Positions 1-10,209 of a stretch of 64,000 nt of DNA are shown here, piece after piece; the stretch's first letter is position 1; each line of letters starts with the position of its first letter. Location: the NCBI RefSeq assembly GCF_000715075.1, contig NC_134100.1, forward strand, positions 29,804,042 to 29,868,041. Reading direction: 5' to 3'. Source of the DNA: Nicotiana tabacum. Its lineage: Eukaryota; Streptophyta; Magnoliopsida; Solanales; Solanaceae. The translations under genes and the position numbers were made by a program. Below the pieces are notes generated by a model that saw only the letters and a list, made by a program, of their open reading frames with translations, searched no databases and was not told the origin of the DNA.

Positions 1-947
1 TTTTGTCAGGAACCAGGTTCCTCTTTGCTGCTTTATCGTGGTTGTATTTGAAGTGTTCTTACTTCAGGAGAGGGCAATCTTTGATGAAATTCTCTGGCTT
101 TCCACCTTTATGACAAAGGTCATAATTTTTTGGTCTGCTGGAGTTGCCTTTTTTGGTATCCCTCCATTTCTTCTGACCATCTTTTGAAACCTTTTGGTTA
201 AGTAGGCCATGTCACTATCCTCCTCAATTAAGTCATTGCTTTCAACTTTATGTACCTAGTTCTTTTCCTTCTTTGGTTCTCTTCTTTCATTATCTATCTT
301 CCTCTTCATTTCGTAGGTTTTAAGATTTCCAACTAGCTAATCTATGGTCAGCTCCTACAAGTCTTTTGTGTCAGTTAGAGCATTCACTTTACTCTCCAAT
401 GAACTGGGCAGGATACTGAGAATTTTCCTCACGATCTTGTTCCGAGGAATGACTTCACCAAGCGAGTAACTCATTTATGATAGAAGTAAATCTTGTGTGC
501 ATGTCTTGAATATATGCATCATCTTTCTTCCTGAAGAGCTCATACTCAGTGGTAAGCATATCAATCTTAGGTTGCTTTACTTGAGTGGTTCCCTCATGTG
601 TTATTTGTAAAGCTTCCCATATTTCCTTGGCGGATTGACAAGATGAGATCCTGTTGTATTCATCAAGTCCTATGCCACACACAAAACTTTTCTTGGCATG
701 AAAATTTTTCTCCACATTTTTCTATCTACATCGTTGCATTCTTTCCTAGTCTTTGGCTTCGTCACTGAAGGATCTTCGACCTTCTTTATTGGGACATAAG
801 GACCATCAAATATAACATCTCACAACTCAGAATCTTCAACCATGATAAATTATTCATTCTTGTCTTCCACCACCCATAGTATTGCCCATTGAACCTAGGT
901 GGTGTATACGTAGATTGACCTTCTTCAAAATTTGGTGGAGCAGCGAT
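1..947 (-). pseudogene. gag: S2 gag (UBN2-type copia capsid), broken
   Basis: Gag forms the virus-like particle and binds the element RNA. The longest open piece (715 to 455) carries the copia gag core, including VCGIGLDEYNRI and KEIWEALQITHEGTTQVK, which align directly with the gag at 4566 onward. The start is lost: the codon that is ATG in the sister copy reads ATC at 947-945. Several frameshifts and stops separate the pieces. Near the edge (about 115-72) a degraded zinc knuckle can be read in which the second Cys is Gly and the Gly-His pair is Glu-Asn, so RNA binding would be lost. This is a dead copy. Confidence 0.85.
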
Positions 948-986
948 AAGGATCCCTCATAGGTGTTAAATTGATAGAAAGAACCT

Positions 987-998
987 GCTCTGATACCA
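987..998 (-). other. S2 primer binding site (initiator tRNA-Met)
   Basis: The plus strand reads GCTCTGATACCA, so the minus strand is TGGTATCAGAGC, the standard plant initiator-Met PBS. It lies two bases inside the LTR end, as expected for the start of minus-strand cDNA synthesis. Confidence 0.92.
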
Positions 999-1000
999 AT

Positions 1001-1862
1001 TGATAGAATATATGACTCCACCAAAATATATAGAGACCAGGTCCTCTATGAGTTTCTAATGAGAATGCTAATAAAATAATAAGCAAATAAGACAGGAAGT
1101 TTTTACGTGGAAAAATCCCTTCTCAAGGGGATAAAAAACCATGACCTACACTGGTAGGATTTCAACTTCACTATGAGCAACTTTAGATTACATCCTATGC
1201 AATCTAGGAATTTAACTCTTAATCCCTCACTAACTTATAATACACCTATTACAAGCCACTTTGCAATACACGTATTAACAAAGATTTCAACTCATGACTA
1301 ACTCTAGTCACAACACAAACACTAAGGGTTTATGATTTTATAAGGGGTTCCTAAGTAATGCTTCAGGATAAGCAAAGTAGGAATTTCAATGATTAACAAT
1401 TACAAAGTTACAACTCAACTAAGGACATAGAAAATACTAGCTCTAGGAACTGGTCTGTACTATTGTTAAACTTTGTTCTTGATGTACTTGAGAATTGAAT
1501 GCTTGAATGTTAGACGCTTGAATGCTTGAATGAATTCTCAAGTGTTCAAGTGATGTTTAATGTTAATACAACATGGATGACATCACTTGGTAGGTCAAAT
1601 GACTGTGCTACATTGTTTCTGTGTACAGTGTAGGCAGTCACTTTCCAGCTGTAGACAGTTGACTTCGTACAGTTGTCAGGGAAACATAAGGGTATCAGGT
1701 CCCTGTGTTGATTCTCTATCTTCTGAAGTCATAGCAACTCACATAAGCTGGAGTTCATTGATTTGAGTTGTGAACCAAGTGTATCAGGTTCCTTATCTGG
1801 TTCTTTGACGGAAAATTTGTTAGATCATCAAAACATAAAGCTAAAGTATTATAAACCTATCA
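1001..1862 (-). repeat. S2 5' LTR (862 bp)
   Basis: It is bounded by TG...CA in the minus sense and abuts the PBS. Its PBS-proximal end shares the pattern of the S1 LTRs (AGAGGACC-like block, LTR end next to the PBS). It is about 100 bp shorter than the 962-bp 3' LTR of S1, through internal divergence. The boundary at 1862 is set by the TGATAGG terminus, shared with S1, and by resumption of element B repeat sequence at 1863. Confidence 0.85.
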
Positions 1863-2350
1863 GGTTGGGTCAAAGAGGAGACGTGCAGCTGGGTTAAATG
1901 ATATTGGGCTGGGGGTAAAGGGTTGTTGGGCTCAGAATTGGGCTAAGAAAATCTGAAAATTCATTAAACCCAATTTCTTCTAATGTAATATAAAATACTT
2001 ATAAAAAGATAAAGTCACTCTAATTTATTAGAATAAACTATCAAAACAAAACTAAAAGTTAAAACTAAAACTATTTTTGATATTTTTCAAGATTGTATTA
2101 AAATAAAGGTGGAGAACAATAGGTTAAAATCAAAATAGAATTAAATTAATATCGCTACAAAGTATTAAAGATCATAAGTAAATGAGAAAATAAAAATAAA
2201 ACTATTTCTTTGTGTTTTTAAATTTATGTTTTAAAAGTAAAAATAAAAGTAGACTAAAATCCTAAAAACAACTCAAGTAAATATTATGAAATACTAAGAA
2301 TACTAAAAATAATTTTAAAACTTGTGCAGGTCAAATATTACGTGCTCATA
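1863..2350 (-). repeat. B 3' LTR, first part (continues beyond S2 and the edge)
   Basis: This segment matches 59970-60462 closely, with shared runs such as GGGTTAAATGATATTGGG and AAAGGGTTGTTGGGCTCAG. Similarity stops at ACGTGCTCATA (2350), next to a purine-rich tract on the minus strand, which marks the LTR start. S2 inserted at 1862/1863 hides the remainder. Confidence 0.82.
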
Positions 2351-3433
2351 GCTGTCCCTCTTTGCTTGGAAACTCCAAGAGTTTTGAACAAAGAATTAAG
2401 TAACGTAATTGATTTTTGACCCGACACTATTTCAAAAGAAAATAAAAATGGATAAAAAGACTGTGACTGAGCCCTGGTATCTAAGTTGCCTACATATCTT
2501 TGGCTATGAAGGAATTAGGTCATGTGTGGTTCCGAAGTAGGAACAATAGAGAAGGATACCGAGGTGGAGAGTCGAGTGAAGTTTCGTGCGCCGAGGTTCG
2601 GGTCCAAGGTCCCCTATTCTACAGGTGGACATCCTGCTGACTTGAACTTGAAGAGAACTGGAAGTTGACCTTGTTCTTCAGGCGGGCATCATCCTGCTTG
2701 CACTTGAAATAAACTTGAACTTGGAGTAGACTTGAGCTTGTGAACCTTGTTCTTCGGGCGAGCCCTTGCTACTTCTGATTTGAACTTAAAAAAAGGGGAG
2801 GTTGACCTTGTTTTTCAGGCGGGATCCTGCTGCCTCTGACTTGAACTTGAAAACTGAAAGTTGACCCTATTCATTAGGCGGGCTCCTAGTACTTCTGGAT
2901 TGAACTGAAATAAGTTTGAATTTTAAGTAGGCTTGTACTTGTAAACCTGCATTTTCAGCTGAGCTCCTGTTTCTTAAACTCGAAAATTAAAAGTTGATCC
3001 TGTTTTTTAGGTGGGATCCTGCTCCTTGAACTTGAAGGAAACTAAAAGTTATCCATGTTCTTCAGGCGGGCTCCTGGTGCTTCTCTGACTTGAACTTAAA
3101 TCAATTTCTGAAATATTGACCCTTGTTCTCAAGGTGGGTGCCTGCAATTAAAACAAACAAAACGAAAAATAATTTCTTCCCCAGTTTGCACTAGGAAGAT
3201 TTGTGAGTTATTAGAAAATCTATAAATCACCTCTGAAGGATGCAATGATGAGAGTAAAACTAAAGCCTCGATTGGGATATGTTTCTTCCGTTGAGTAAAA
3301 TCAAAAATATTTTGACTAGCAAATGCGTCTACTAAAAATAAAACCTGAATGACTCAAACTAGGAAGTGTGTCTTGTAGGGGTGAAACTTCAAGGACTCAA
3401 ATTAGTATGTGTGTCTCCTAAAAATGTCGTCTG
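2351..3433 (-). other. B 3' untranslated region with degenerate tandem repeats
   Basis: No gene. It contains the purine tract next to the LTR and, at about 2570-3140, six to eight diverged units built around CTTGAACTTGAA, GTTGACC, TTCTTCAGGCGGG and CTCCTG, roughly 65-110 bp each. The same unit type resumes at 30440-31060 on the other side of element A, so A split one array. Last bases 3429-3433 are GTCTG, one half of the target duplication of A. Confidence 0.7.
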
Positions 3434-4199
3434 TGTCGCGCCCCCTTTTATCCCTCGCGGAGAAAAGTTCGGGTTCCGACGTTCATGGGGGTAATAACTC
3501 ATTTCCTTTTGGGAATTGGGCATTTGAAGAGTCGCCACCTAATGGATTATGGTACATTAGGGCACCCAGAGCGGTTAACTCTTGGATTGGGTTGCATTAC
3601 CAGAGATTTAGGGTAAGGGCTCGAAATAACCTTGAGATGAAGGTGTTAGGAACCCCTCACAGTCCACAATGGTGGGTCCTGACCGAACTTATACTTATAA
3701 ATTAGTCCTTTAACAAATAAGTAGTTGAAACAAATAATTACAAATAAAGCATGTTAGACATTGTATGACTCAGATAATAAGACAAAGTATTTGAACAAGT
3801 TGTGTACATATAAAAAATAAAGTTTCAAGCAAAAGGAATTTGGGAAATGAGGGGTCCTAGGTTGGTTAGCCTATAGGATCACCCCATGTAATGCCCGATA
3901 AACACTCCTCAATGAGGGGCTACACGTGACGTTAGCGCGTAGTTATCATATCCCGTTCTACCCAAGTCCCTCCCCTTAGTCATAGCCTAAAGCATTCTAG
4001 TAACCTTGACAATGTCCTATGCGTGCCCTACTCGTCTCTTCCTTGTGGCCCTAGAGGTATTTTAGGACATATAAATCTGGGCAGTTCTAGACGACCCCTA
4101 AGGTGTTTTAAAAAGAGAAAATTCTAGGCGACATGCAAGAACACATAGGACTTAATAGATAAATGGAGAAAAGACCTAAACAGGATATCTAAGTGGATG

Positions 4200-4512
4200 T
4201 GATAGGTTTTAAATGTTCTTACTTTATGTTTTGATGATCTAAAAAACTTACTTCTAAGAACAAGAAAGGGAACCTGGCCTACTTGGACTATAATGCAAGC
4301 TTAACAGATTCCAGCTAAAGATGAACTGCTACAACTTCAAGAGCTAGGAACCCAAACTACAGGTGTAGGTCGTGGTTTTTTTATCCCCTTGTGTGGAATT
4401 TTTCCACGTAAAAATCCTCTGCCTTATTTACGTACAGTTTTATTAGCATTCTCAGCAGAATCTCGTAGAGGACCAGGTACTCTAGTGTTTGGTGGACTCA
4501 TACAAACTAACA
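4200..4512 (+). repeat. S1 5' LTR, internally deleted (313 bp)
   Basis: First about 155 bp and last about 155 bp match the 962-bp 3' LTR, but the middle (equivalent to about 12853-13503) is missing; the join lies near 4358 (GGAACCCAAAC then TACAGGTGTAGG). TG...CA termini are intact. Promoter elements in the missing part would be lost. Confidence 0.9.
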
Positions 4513-4514
4513 AT

Positions 4515-4526
4515 TGGTATCAGAGC
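4515..4526 (+). other. S1 primer binding site (initiator tRNA-Met)
   Basis: TGGTATCAGAGC, a perfect plant initiator-Met PBS, starts two bases after the LTR end. Confidence 0.95.
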
Positions 4527-4565
4527 GGGTTCCTCCTATCAGGCTAACACACAGGAAGGATCCTC

Positions 4566-6305
4566 ATGGCTGCTCCACCAAATTTTGAAGAAGGTCAATC
4601 TACATACCGACCACCTATGTTCAATGGACAATACTATGGGTGGTGGAAAACAAGATTGCATGATTTTATGATGGCCGAGGATTCCAAGTTATGGGATATC
4701 ATATGCGATGGTCCTTATGTTCCAACCAAGGAACTGGAAGAACTTCCATTTTCAATGGCAAAAACCAATAATGAGTACACTAAAGCAGACAAGAAAGCTG
4801 TGGAGAAGAATTTTCGTGCCAAGAAAATTCTAGTATGTGGAATAGGACTTGAAGAGTACAATCGAATCTTCACCTGCGACACTACCAAGGAGATATGGGA
4901 AGATTTGCAAATAGCTCATGAGGGAACCACACAAGTAAAATAGTCTAAGATTGATATGCTTAGTACCGAGTATGAACTCTTCAAAATGAGGGACGATGAA
5001 TCCATTCAAGATGTGCATACAAGATTCACTTCCATCATAAATTAGTTACACTCACTTGGTGAAACTATTCCTAGAAACAAGCTAGTGAAGAAAATCCTTA
5101 GGATTCTGCCTAGCTCTTGGGAAAGCAAAGTGAATGTTATTACTGAATCAAAGGACTTACAGGAGCTTACCATAGAAGAGCTGATCAGAAATTTGAAGAC
5201 CTACGAGTTGAAGAGGAACATAGACAGTGAAAGAAGAGAACCAAAAAAGGAAAAGAACCTAGTACTTAAAGCTGATAACAATGATTCAAGTGATGAAGAC
5301 AGTGACATGGCTTACTTAACCAAAAGATTTCAGAAGATGGTCAGAAGAAATGGAGAAATGCTAAAAACGGATAGCTCTAACATACCAAAGAACTATTATC
5401 TTTGTTACAAGTGTGGAAATTCTGGACACTTCATGAAAGACTATCCTCTCTTGAATCAAGAATTCTCCAAGAACTACCATAGGAAAATAGCTAAGATGAA
5501 CCCGGTTCCTTTCAAGGACTTCAAGAGAAAAAGATCCGCTCACAATATGATGAGACAGGCTCTTGCAGCATGGGGGGATTCCTCTAGTGAGTCTGAAAAT
5601 AAACCAAATACTTGTGATGGTTCCATGATGGCAGTTGAAGGCGAGGAGATTGAATATGACTTAACTTTTGCTTTGATGGCTCAATCAAATGATGATGAAG
5701 ATGATGGCAACAAAGAGGTAAATTTCAGGGATGTTCAGATAAATCTGAAATCCTATTCTCCAAAAAAACTCATGTCTTTAACTAATGTATTAATTAATGC
5801 TTTTCATAGTCTTGTGGAGGATAGGGATTCTTTGACCTTAGAATTAGGAGAATCTAAACAAACTAGAGACAACTTAGTGGTTGTAGTTACTGACCATAAG
5901 AGAACTATTGAAATCTTCAGAAAAGAAAAGGATGATCTTTTGGCAGAAATTACAGACATAAGGGAAACAATAGTGAAATCATGGACTAAGTCAAAACCTG
6001 AAAATTATGGAAAGGGAAAGGAGATAGCCAGTGAGAAACACATTAGGCTTGAAAATAAGGTGAAAGCTATGAGAACTAGGATGTGTGATGAAATTGAGAA
6101 AAACGAGCAACTCCAAACTAATCTAGAAAAAGTAAAGAATGATCTTGAAAAGTCCCTAAAGTGGACCTGGTCCTTAGAAGCTACCACTACCATGCATACT
6201 AATGATTGTGAAAACAGGCAGGGAATAGGGTTCCAAAGGGAGAAAACTCCTCACAACCCTCACAGCAAGTACGTCACTGTCTCTGGTAACTGGCCTTGTC
6301 CCTAA
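4566..6305 (+). pseudogene. gag: S1 gag (UBN2 capsid, zinc knuckles)
   Basis: Gag assembles the particle and packages RNA. The start ATG at 4566 follows the PBS by about 40 bp and opens with MAAPPNFEEGQ. The copia capsid core lies in codons 1-170, including VCGIGLEEYNRI, followed by a charged acidic stretch (DSSDEDSD) and a first zinc knuckle near 5404 (CYKCGNSGHFMKDY) in which the final Cys is Tyr by a G to A change. A long helical, Lys/Glu-rich C-terminal part follows, as in SIRE1-type gag. In-frame stops occur at 4941, 5043 and 6303, all in one phase. A second knuckle around 6300-6330 is cut by the third stop. Decayed copy of the same gag as S2. Confidence 0.92.
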
Positions 6306-8256
6306 TGTGGGAACACTGGGCACTTCAAAGAAAATCTCCAGGCTAAGAATCAATCTGTGTAGAAAAACAAAGTGTTTGATAAAAAGGTGACTACAAAAGA
6401 GGGACCAGGTTCCACTCACAAAAAATGCACATTACCTGCATGGACTAAAAGAACTCTTATTCATCCTCTTGCCTACTACAACGGACCCAAACTTGCTTGG
6501 GTTCCTAAAACTAACTCTCAATCTCTTGTGCATGGAACAATGAAAGGAAGCGGTGAACAATGGTTCATGGATAGTGGGTGTTGAAAGCATATGACTGGGA
6601 ACACCATGTACTTTCTTTCACTAAAAGCCCTGCAAGGAGGGAGTGTATCCTTTGGCAATGGAAAAAAGGGGTACATTCTTGGAGTTGGAAAAATCGGGAA
6701 GTCACTCACTCATTCTATTGAAAATGTGTACTATGTCAATGGCCTTAAGTACAATCTCTTGAGTGTTTCTCAAATCTGTGATAAAGGAAACAAGGTGGAA
6801 TTTTTGTCCAAAATATGTATAGTCATTGATCTTGTGACTGGTGAAGTAGTACTTGTGGCCAAAAGATACACGAACATCTATGTTGCTGATTTCAAGTCCT
6901 TACAGAGTGGTGATCTGAGTTGTCTGAAAGCTGTTGATGATGATGCTGAACTATGGCATAGAAGACTGGGCCACACAAGTTTCTCTCTTCTGAACAAACT
7001 AATTCAGAAGGACCTGGTCCATGGTCTGCCTATGTCAAAATTCAAGATGCAAAAGGTCTTTGATGTCTGTGCTAGAGGAAAACATATGAAGTCCTCCTTT
7101 AAGTGTAAAAGCGATGTGAGCACCTCAAAACCACTAGAGCTTCTGCATATGGATCTATGTGGACATGTGAGAGTGCAAAGCAGAAGAGGAAAAAGATACA
7201 TTTTTATGATAGTGGATGACTACTCCAAATTCACATGGACTCTATTTCTCAAAAACAAAGATGAAACTGTTGAGGTGTTTGTGGCTTTTGTGAAGAAAAT
7301 CCAGGTGAAGATGGAGTCTAGAGTCGCATGCATTAGATCAGATCATGGGATAGAATTTGATAATGTCAAATTTGATAAATTCTGCAATGAAAATGGCATC
7401 ACTCACCACTTCTCAGCTCCCAGAACTCCCCAGCAAAATGGAGTAGTAGAAAGGAAGAACAAAACTCTAGAAGAGATGGCAAGAACAATGTTGATCGATA
7501 GTGGAATTGCAAAGAACTTCTGGGCTGAAGTTGTCAACACTGCCTGCTATTTGGTGAACAGGTGCATGATCAAATCACTTCTAAACAAAACCCCCTATGA
7601 ATTGTTGAATGGAAGGAAACCCAAGTTGACTCACCTAAGAAACTTTTGGGTGCAAATGCTATGTTCTCAACAATGGAAAGGATTAGCTTGGAAAATTCGA
7701 TGCCAAGAGAGATGAAGGAATATTTCTGGGATACTCTTCTCAAAGCAAGGATTACAAGATATATAATAAGCAGACTCAATGTGTTGAGGAAAGTGTTCAT
7801 GTTATTTTTGATGAGTCTTATCCATCCTGTGAGAAGAGTGCTGAGGAAGATCAAGATGGAGAAACCTTACTAGTCCCTGGTAAAGTCATTAACATGACAA
7901 ACATAAAGGAAGATATGATGAGTCAAGTAAAGGAGATAAGTGAAGACAATACTACCTCATCTTCAATATAACCAAGAACTTCAATTACAACTACTGAAGC
8001 TGAAGAAAGAGCGGTTGATGCAGTTCAGGGAACTTCACTAGCACCTGAGAGAAGAACAGAGGAAAACCATCCAAACGTACCATCTTCCTCTCAGAATGAA
8101 CCTTAGACATTTAACTAGAGACACCAAAGCTCTCGTCCGATGGACCATATTATTACTCCTCTAGATTCTAGAGTACAAACCAGGTCAAGAGCTAGAAATT
8201 CACTTGCCTTCTCAGCTTTTCTCTCCTAGATAGAACCCAAGAATATCAAGGATGCC
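6306..8256 (+). pseudogene. pol: S1 pol, protease and integrase part
   Basis: Protease signature MDSG lies at about 6569-6580, directly followed by a TGA stop (6585), then KHMTGN typical of copia protease. The open piece 6591-7715 holds the GAG-pre-integrase/zinc region (WHRRLGH at residues 122-128; one Cys of the Cys pair is Phe) and the integrase core with all three acidic residues, D188, D251 and E287 (35 residues between the last two). A frameshift near 7640 throws the C-terminal GKD/GYS region into another phase, with a further stop inside it. 7870-8256 is the variable linker before RT, interrupted by stops. Integrase would insert the cDNA; this copy is inactive. Confidence 0.9.
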
Positions 8257-9760
8257 TTGAAAGATACAGATTGGATTACAACCATGCAAGACGACCTACA
8301 TCAGTTTGAGAGAAACAATGTGTGGCACCTGGTACCTATACCCTCAGATCGAACCATTATAGGAACTATGTGGGTATTCAGAAACAAGCTCGATGAACAT
8401 GGAATTACCACAAGGAACAAGGCCAGGCTAGTGGTTCAAGGCTACAATCAGGAGGAAGGAATTGACTATGATGAAATGTTTGCTCCAGTGGCTCGCATAG
8501 AAGCTATTAGAATCCTAATCGCTTTTGCATCTCATATGGAATTCACCTTATTCCAAATGGATGTCAAGAGTGAATTTTTTAATGGACTTCTTAAGGAAGA
8601 AGTCTATGTGAAGCAACCTCTAGGGTTTGAATGTCATGAGCATCCTGAATATGTTTTCAAACTGGACAAATCCTTATACAGACTGAAGTAGGCTCCTCGA
8701 GCTTAGTATGAAAGGCTATCAAAGTTCCTCTTGGAAAATGGCTTTAAAAGAGGGAAAATTGACAACACTCTTTTCTTAAAGAAACGAGGAAGGAACTTGC
8801 TCATTGTTCAAGTCTATGTTGATGATATCATTTTTGGAGCAACAGCTGATTCTCTATGTGAAGAATTTGCAAAACTCATAGGAAGTGAATTTGAAATGAG
8901 CATGATGGGGGAGTTGAACTTCATCTTGGGTCTTCAAGTAAAACAATCCCCAAAGGGTATATCCATTTGTCAGCAAAAATACATCAGGGAGCTCTTGAAG
9001 AGGTTTGACATGGAAGCATCAAAGGTGATAGACACTCCCATTGCTACTGCCACTCGACTGGACATGGATGAAACTGGATCTCCTGTGAATCAAACCATGT
9101 ATAGAGGCATTATTGGGTCTCTCCTCTATCTCACTACCAGTAGACCTGATATTGTTTTTAGTCTAGGGCTACGTGCAAGGTTTCAATCAAATCCCAAGAA
9201 ATCTCACTTGAAGGCTGCCAAAAGAATACTGAGATATCTCAAAGGAACACATGACCTGGTGTTGTATTATCCCTCAGGTGAAAGTTTTAATCTCATTAGT
9301 TATGCTGATGCAGATTATGCAGGTTATCTTGTGGATAGGAAAAACACTTCTGGAATGGCTCACTTCTTAGGTTCATGTTTTATCTCTTGGGGAACAAGGA
9401 AGCAAAATTCTGTGGCTCTTTCAATAGCTGAAGCTGAATATGTAGCCGCCGCATCCTGCTGTGCTCAACTTTTATGGATCAAGTAGCAACTAGAGGACTT
9501 TGGGGTACTCACTAAGAGTGTTCCCCTTCTATGTGACAACACCAGTGCACTCAACATGGCTAAGAATCCAGTTCAACACAAAAGGACAAAACATATTAAT
9601 GTGAGACATCACTTTCTGAGGGACAATGTGGAGATAGGGCTGATATGTATGAAGTTCTGCAGCATAGAAGATCAAATTGCAGACGTTTTCACTAAGGACT
9701 AAGTAGGGAACAATTTGAAAGAAACAGAGTGAAGTTGGGGCCTTTAAAGCCCAATTAAGA
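8257..9760 (+). pseudogene. pol: S1 pol, reverse transcriptase and RNase H part
   Basis: The copia RT begins with [11 protein letters not shown] and [17 protein letters not shown] and runs to 8691. Two stops (8689 TAG, 8704 TAG) replace the conserved Gln and Trp codons of the LKQAPRAW motif, both explained by single C to T or G to A changes. The next piece (8731-9486) carries the catalytic YVDD at residues 29-32 and RNase H motifs (YADADYAG, AEAEYVAA). A TAG at 9484 interrupts RNase H, whose C-terminal part (SALNMAKNP, HHFLRD, DVFTKD) is still readable to about 9700. Same phase throughout, so only point stops separate the pieces. Confidence 0.92.
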
Positions 9761-10209
9761 ACCTGATTCCTCTTTATCTGGCTAAAAGTGTTTTCTGGCC
9801 ATGTCTAACTCACTTTAATACCATTGCAGGTAAACACGCATGATGAGTATAGAAGATGTAGATGCAGTGCATGAATGATAAAAGGATTGATTCTTTCAAA
9901 TAAAAGGTCAAGAACCTGGTTCTTGTACCAAAGGTTAGTAATTCTGTGCATTCTTTAATACACGTCTTAAAAAGGGTACAAAACACAACTGCCATATTAT
10001 TCAACTTTTCAGATCCTGCTGTCACGTCTCTTCACTTCAAATCGTTCCATCTCTCTCTCAAACATTACACTTCTCCACACCCAACTGTCGTTTATGCCTC
10101 TTCCTCTCTCTTCATAATTATCCTCTCCTCATAAAAACCCTTTTCTATTCTCCCTAACCATAATTCCTCTATTAGAATTTCCCAAAAGCATCGTCACACC
10201 ACTTTTTCA
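9761..10209 (+). other. S1 spacer between pol and env-like region
   Basis: No gene seen. It corresponds to the pol-to-third-ORF interval of Sireviruses; the last 170 bp before the ATG at 10210 are rich in pyrimidines (CTCTTCC, CTCTCC runs). Confidence 0.6.

Larger units (their letters stand above)
1..1862 (-). mobile_element. S2: Sirevirus-type Ty1/copia element, 5' end only (truncated by window edge)
   Basis: Read on the minus strand, this is a 5' LTR (1862 to 1001), an initiator-Met primer binding site (998-987) and the first part of gag (947 to 1); the rest lies beyond the left edge. The LTR starts TGATAGG and ends TATCA, and the leader and gag match the plus-strand element at 4200-13657, so both belong to one family. 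It interrupts the 3' LTR of the large gypsy element B, whose sequence resumes at 1863. The target duplication cannot be checked because the other end is off-window; the 5 bases on the inner side are GGTTG. Confidence 0.88.

Noticed and set aside
3409..3705. 98-codon plus-strand ORF (and similar at 28081-28287)
   Set aside because: Both are the conserved LTR end of A read antisense; repeated at each LTR.
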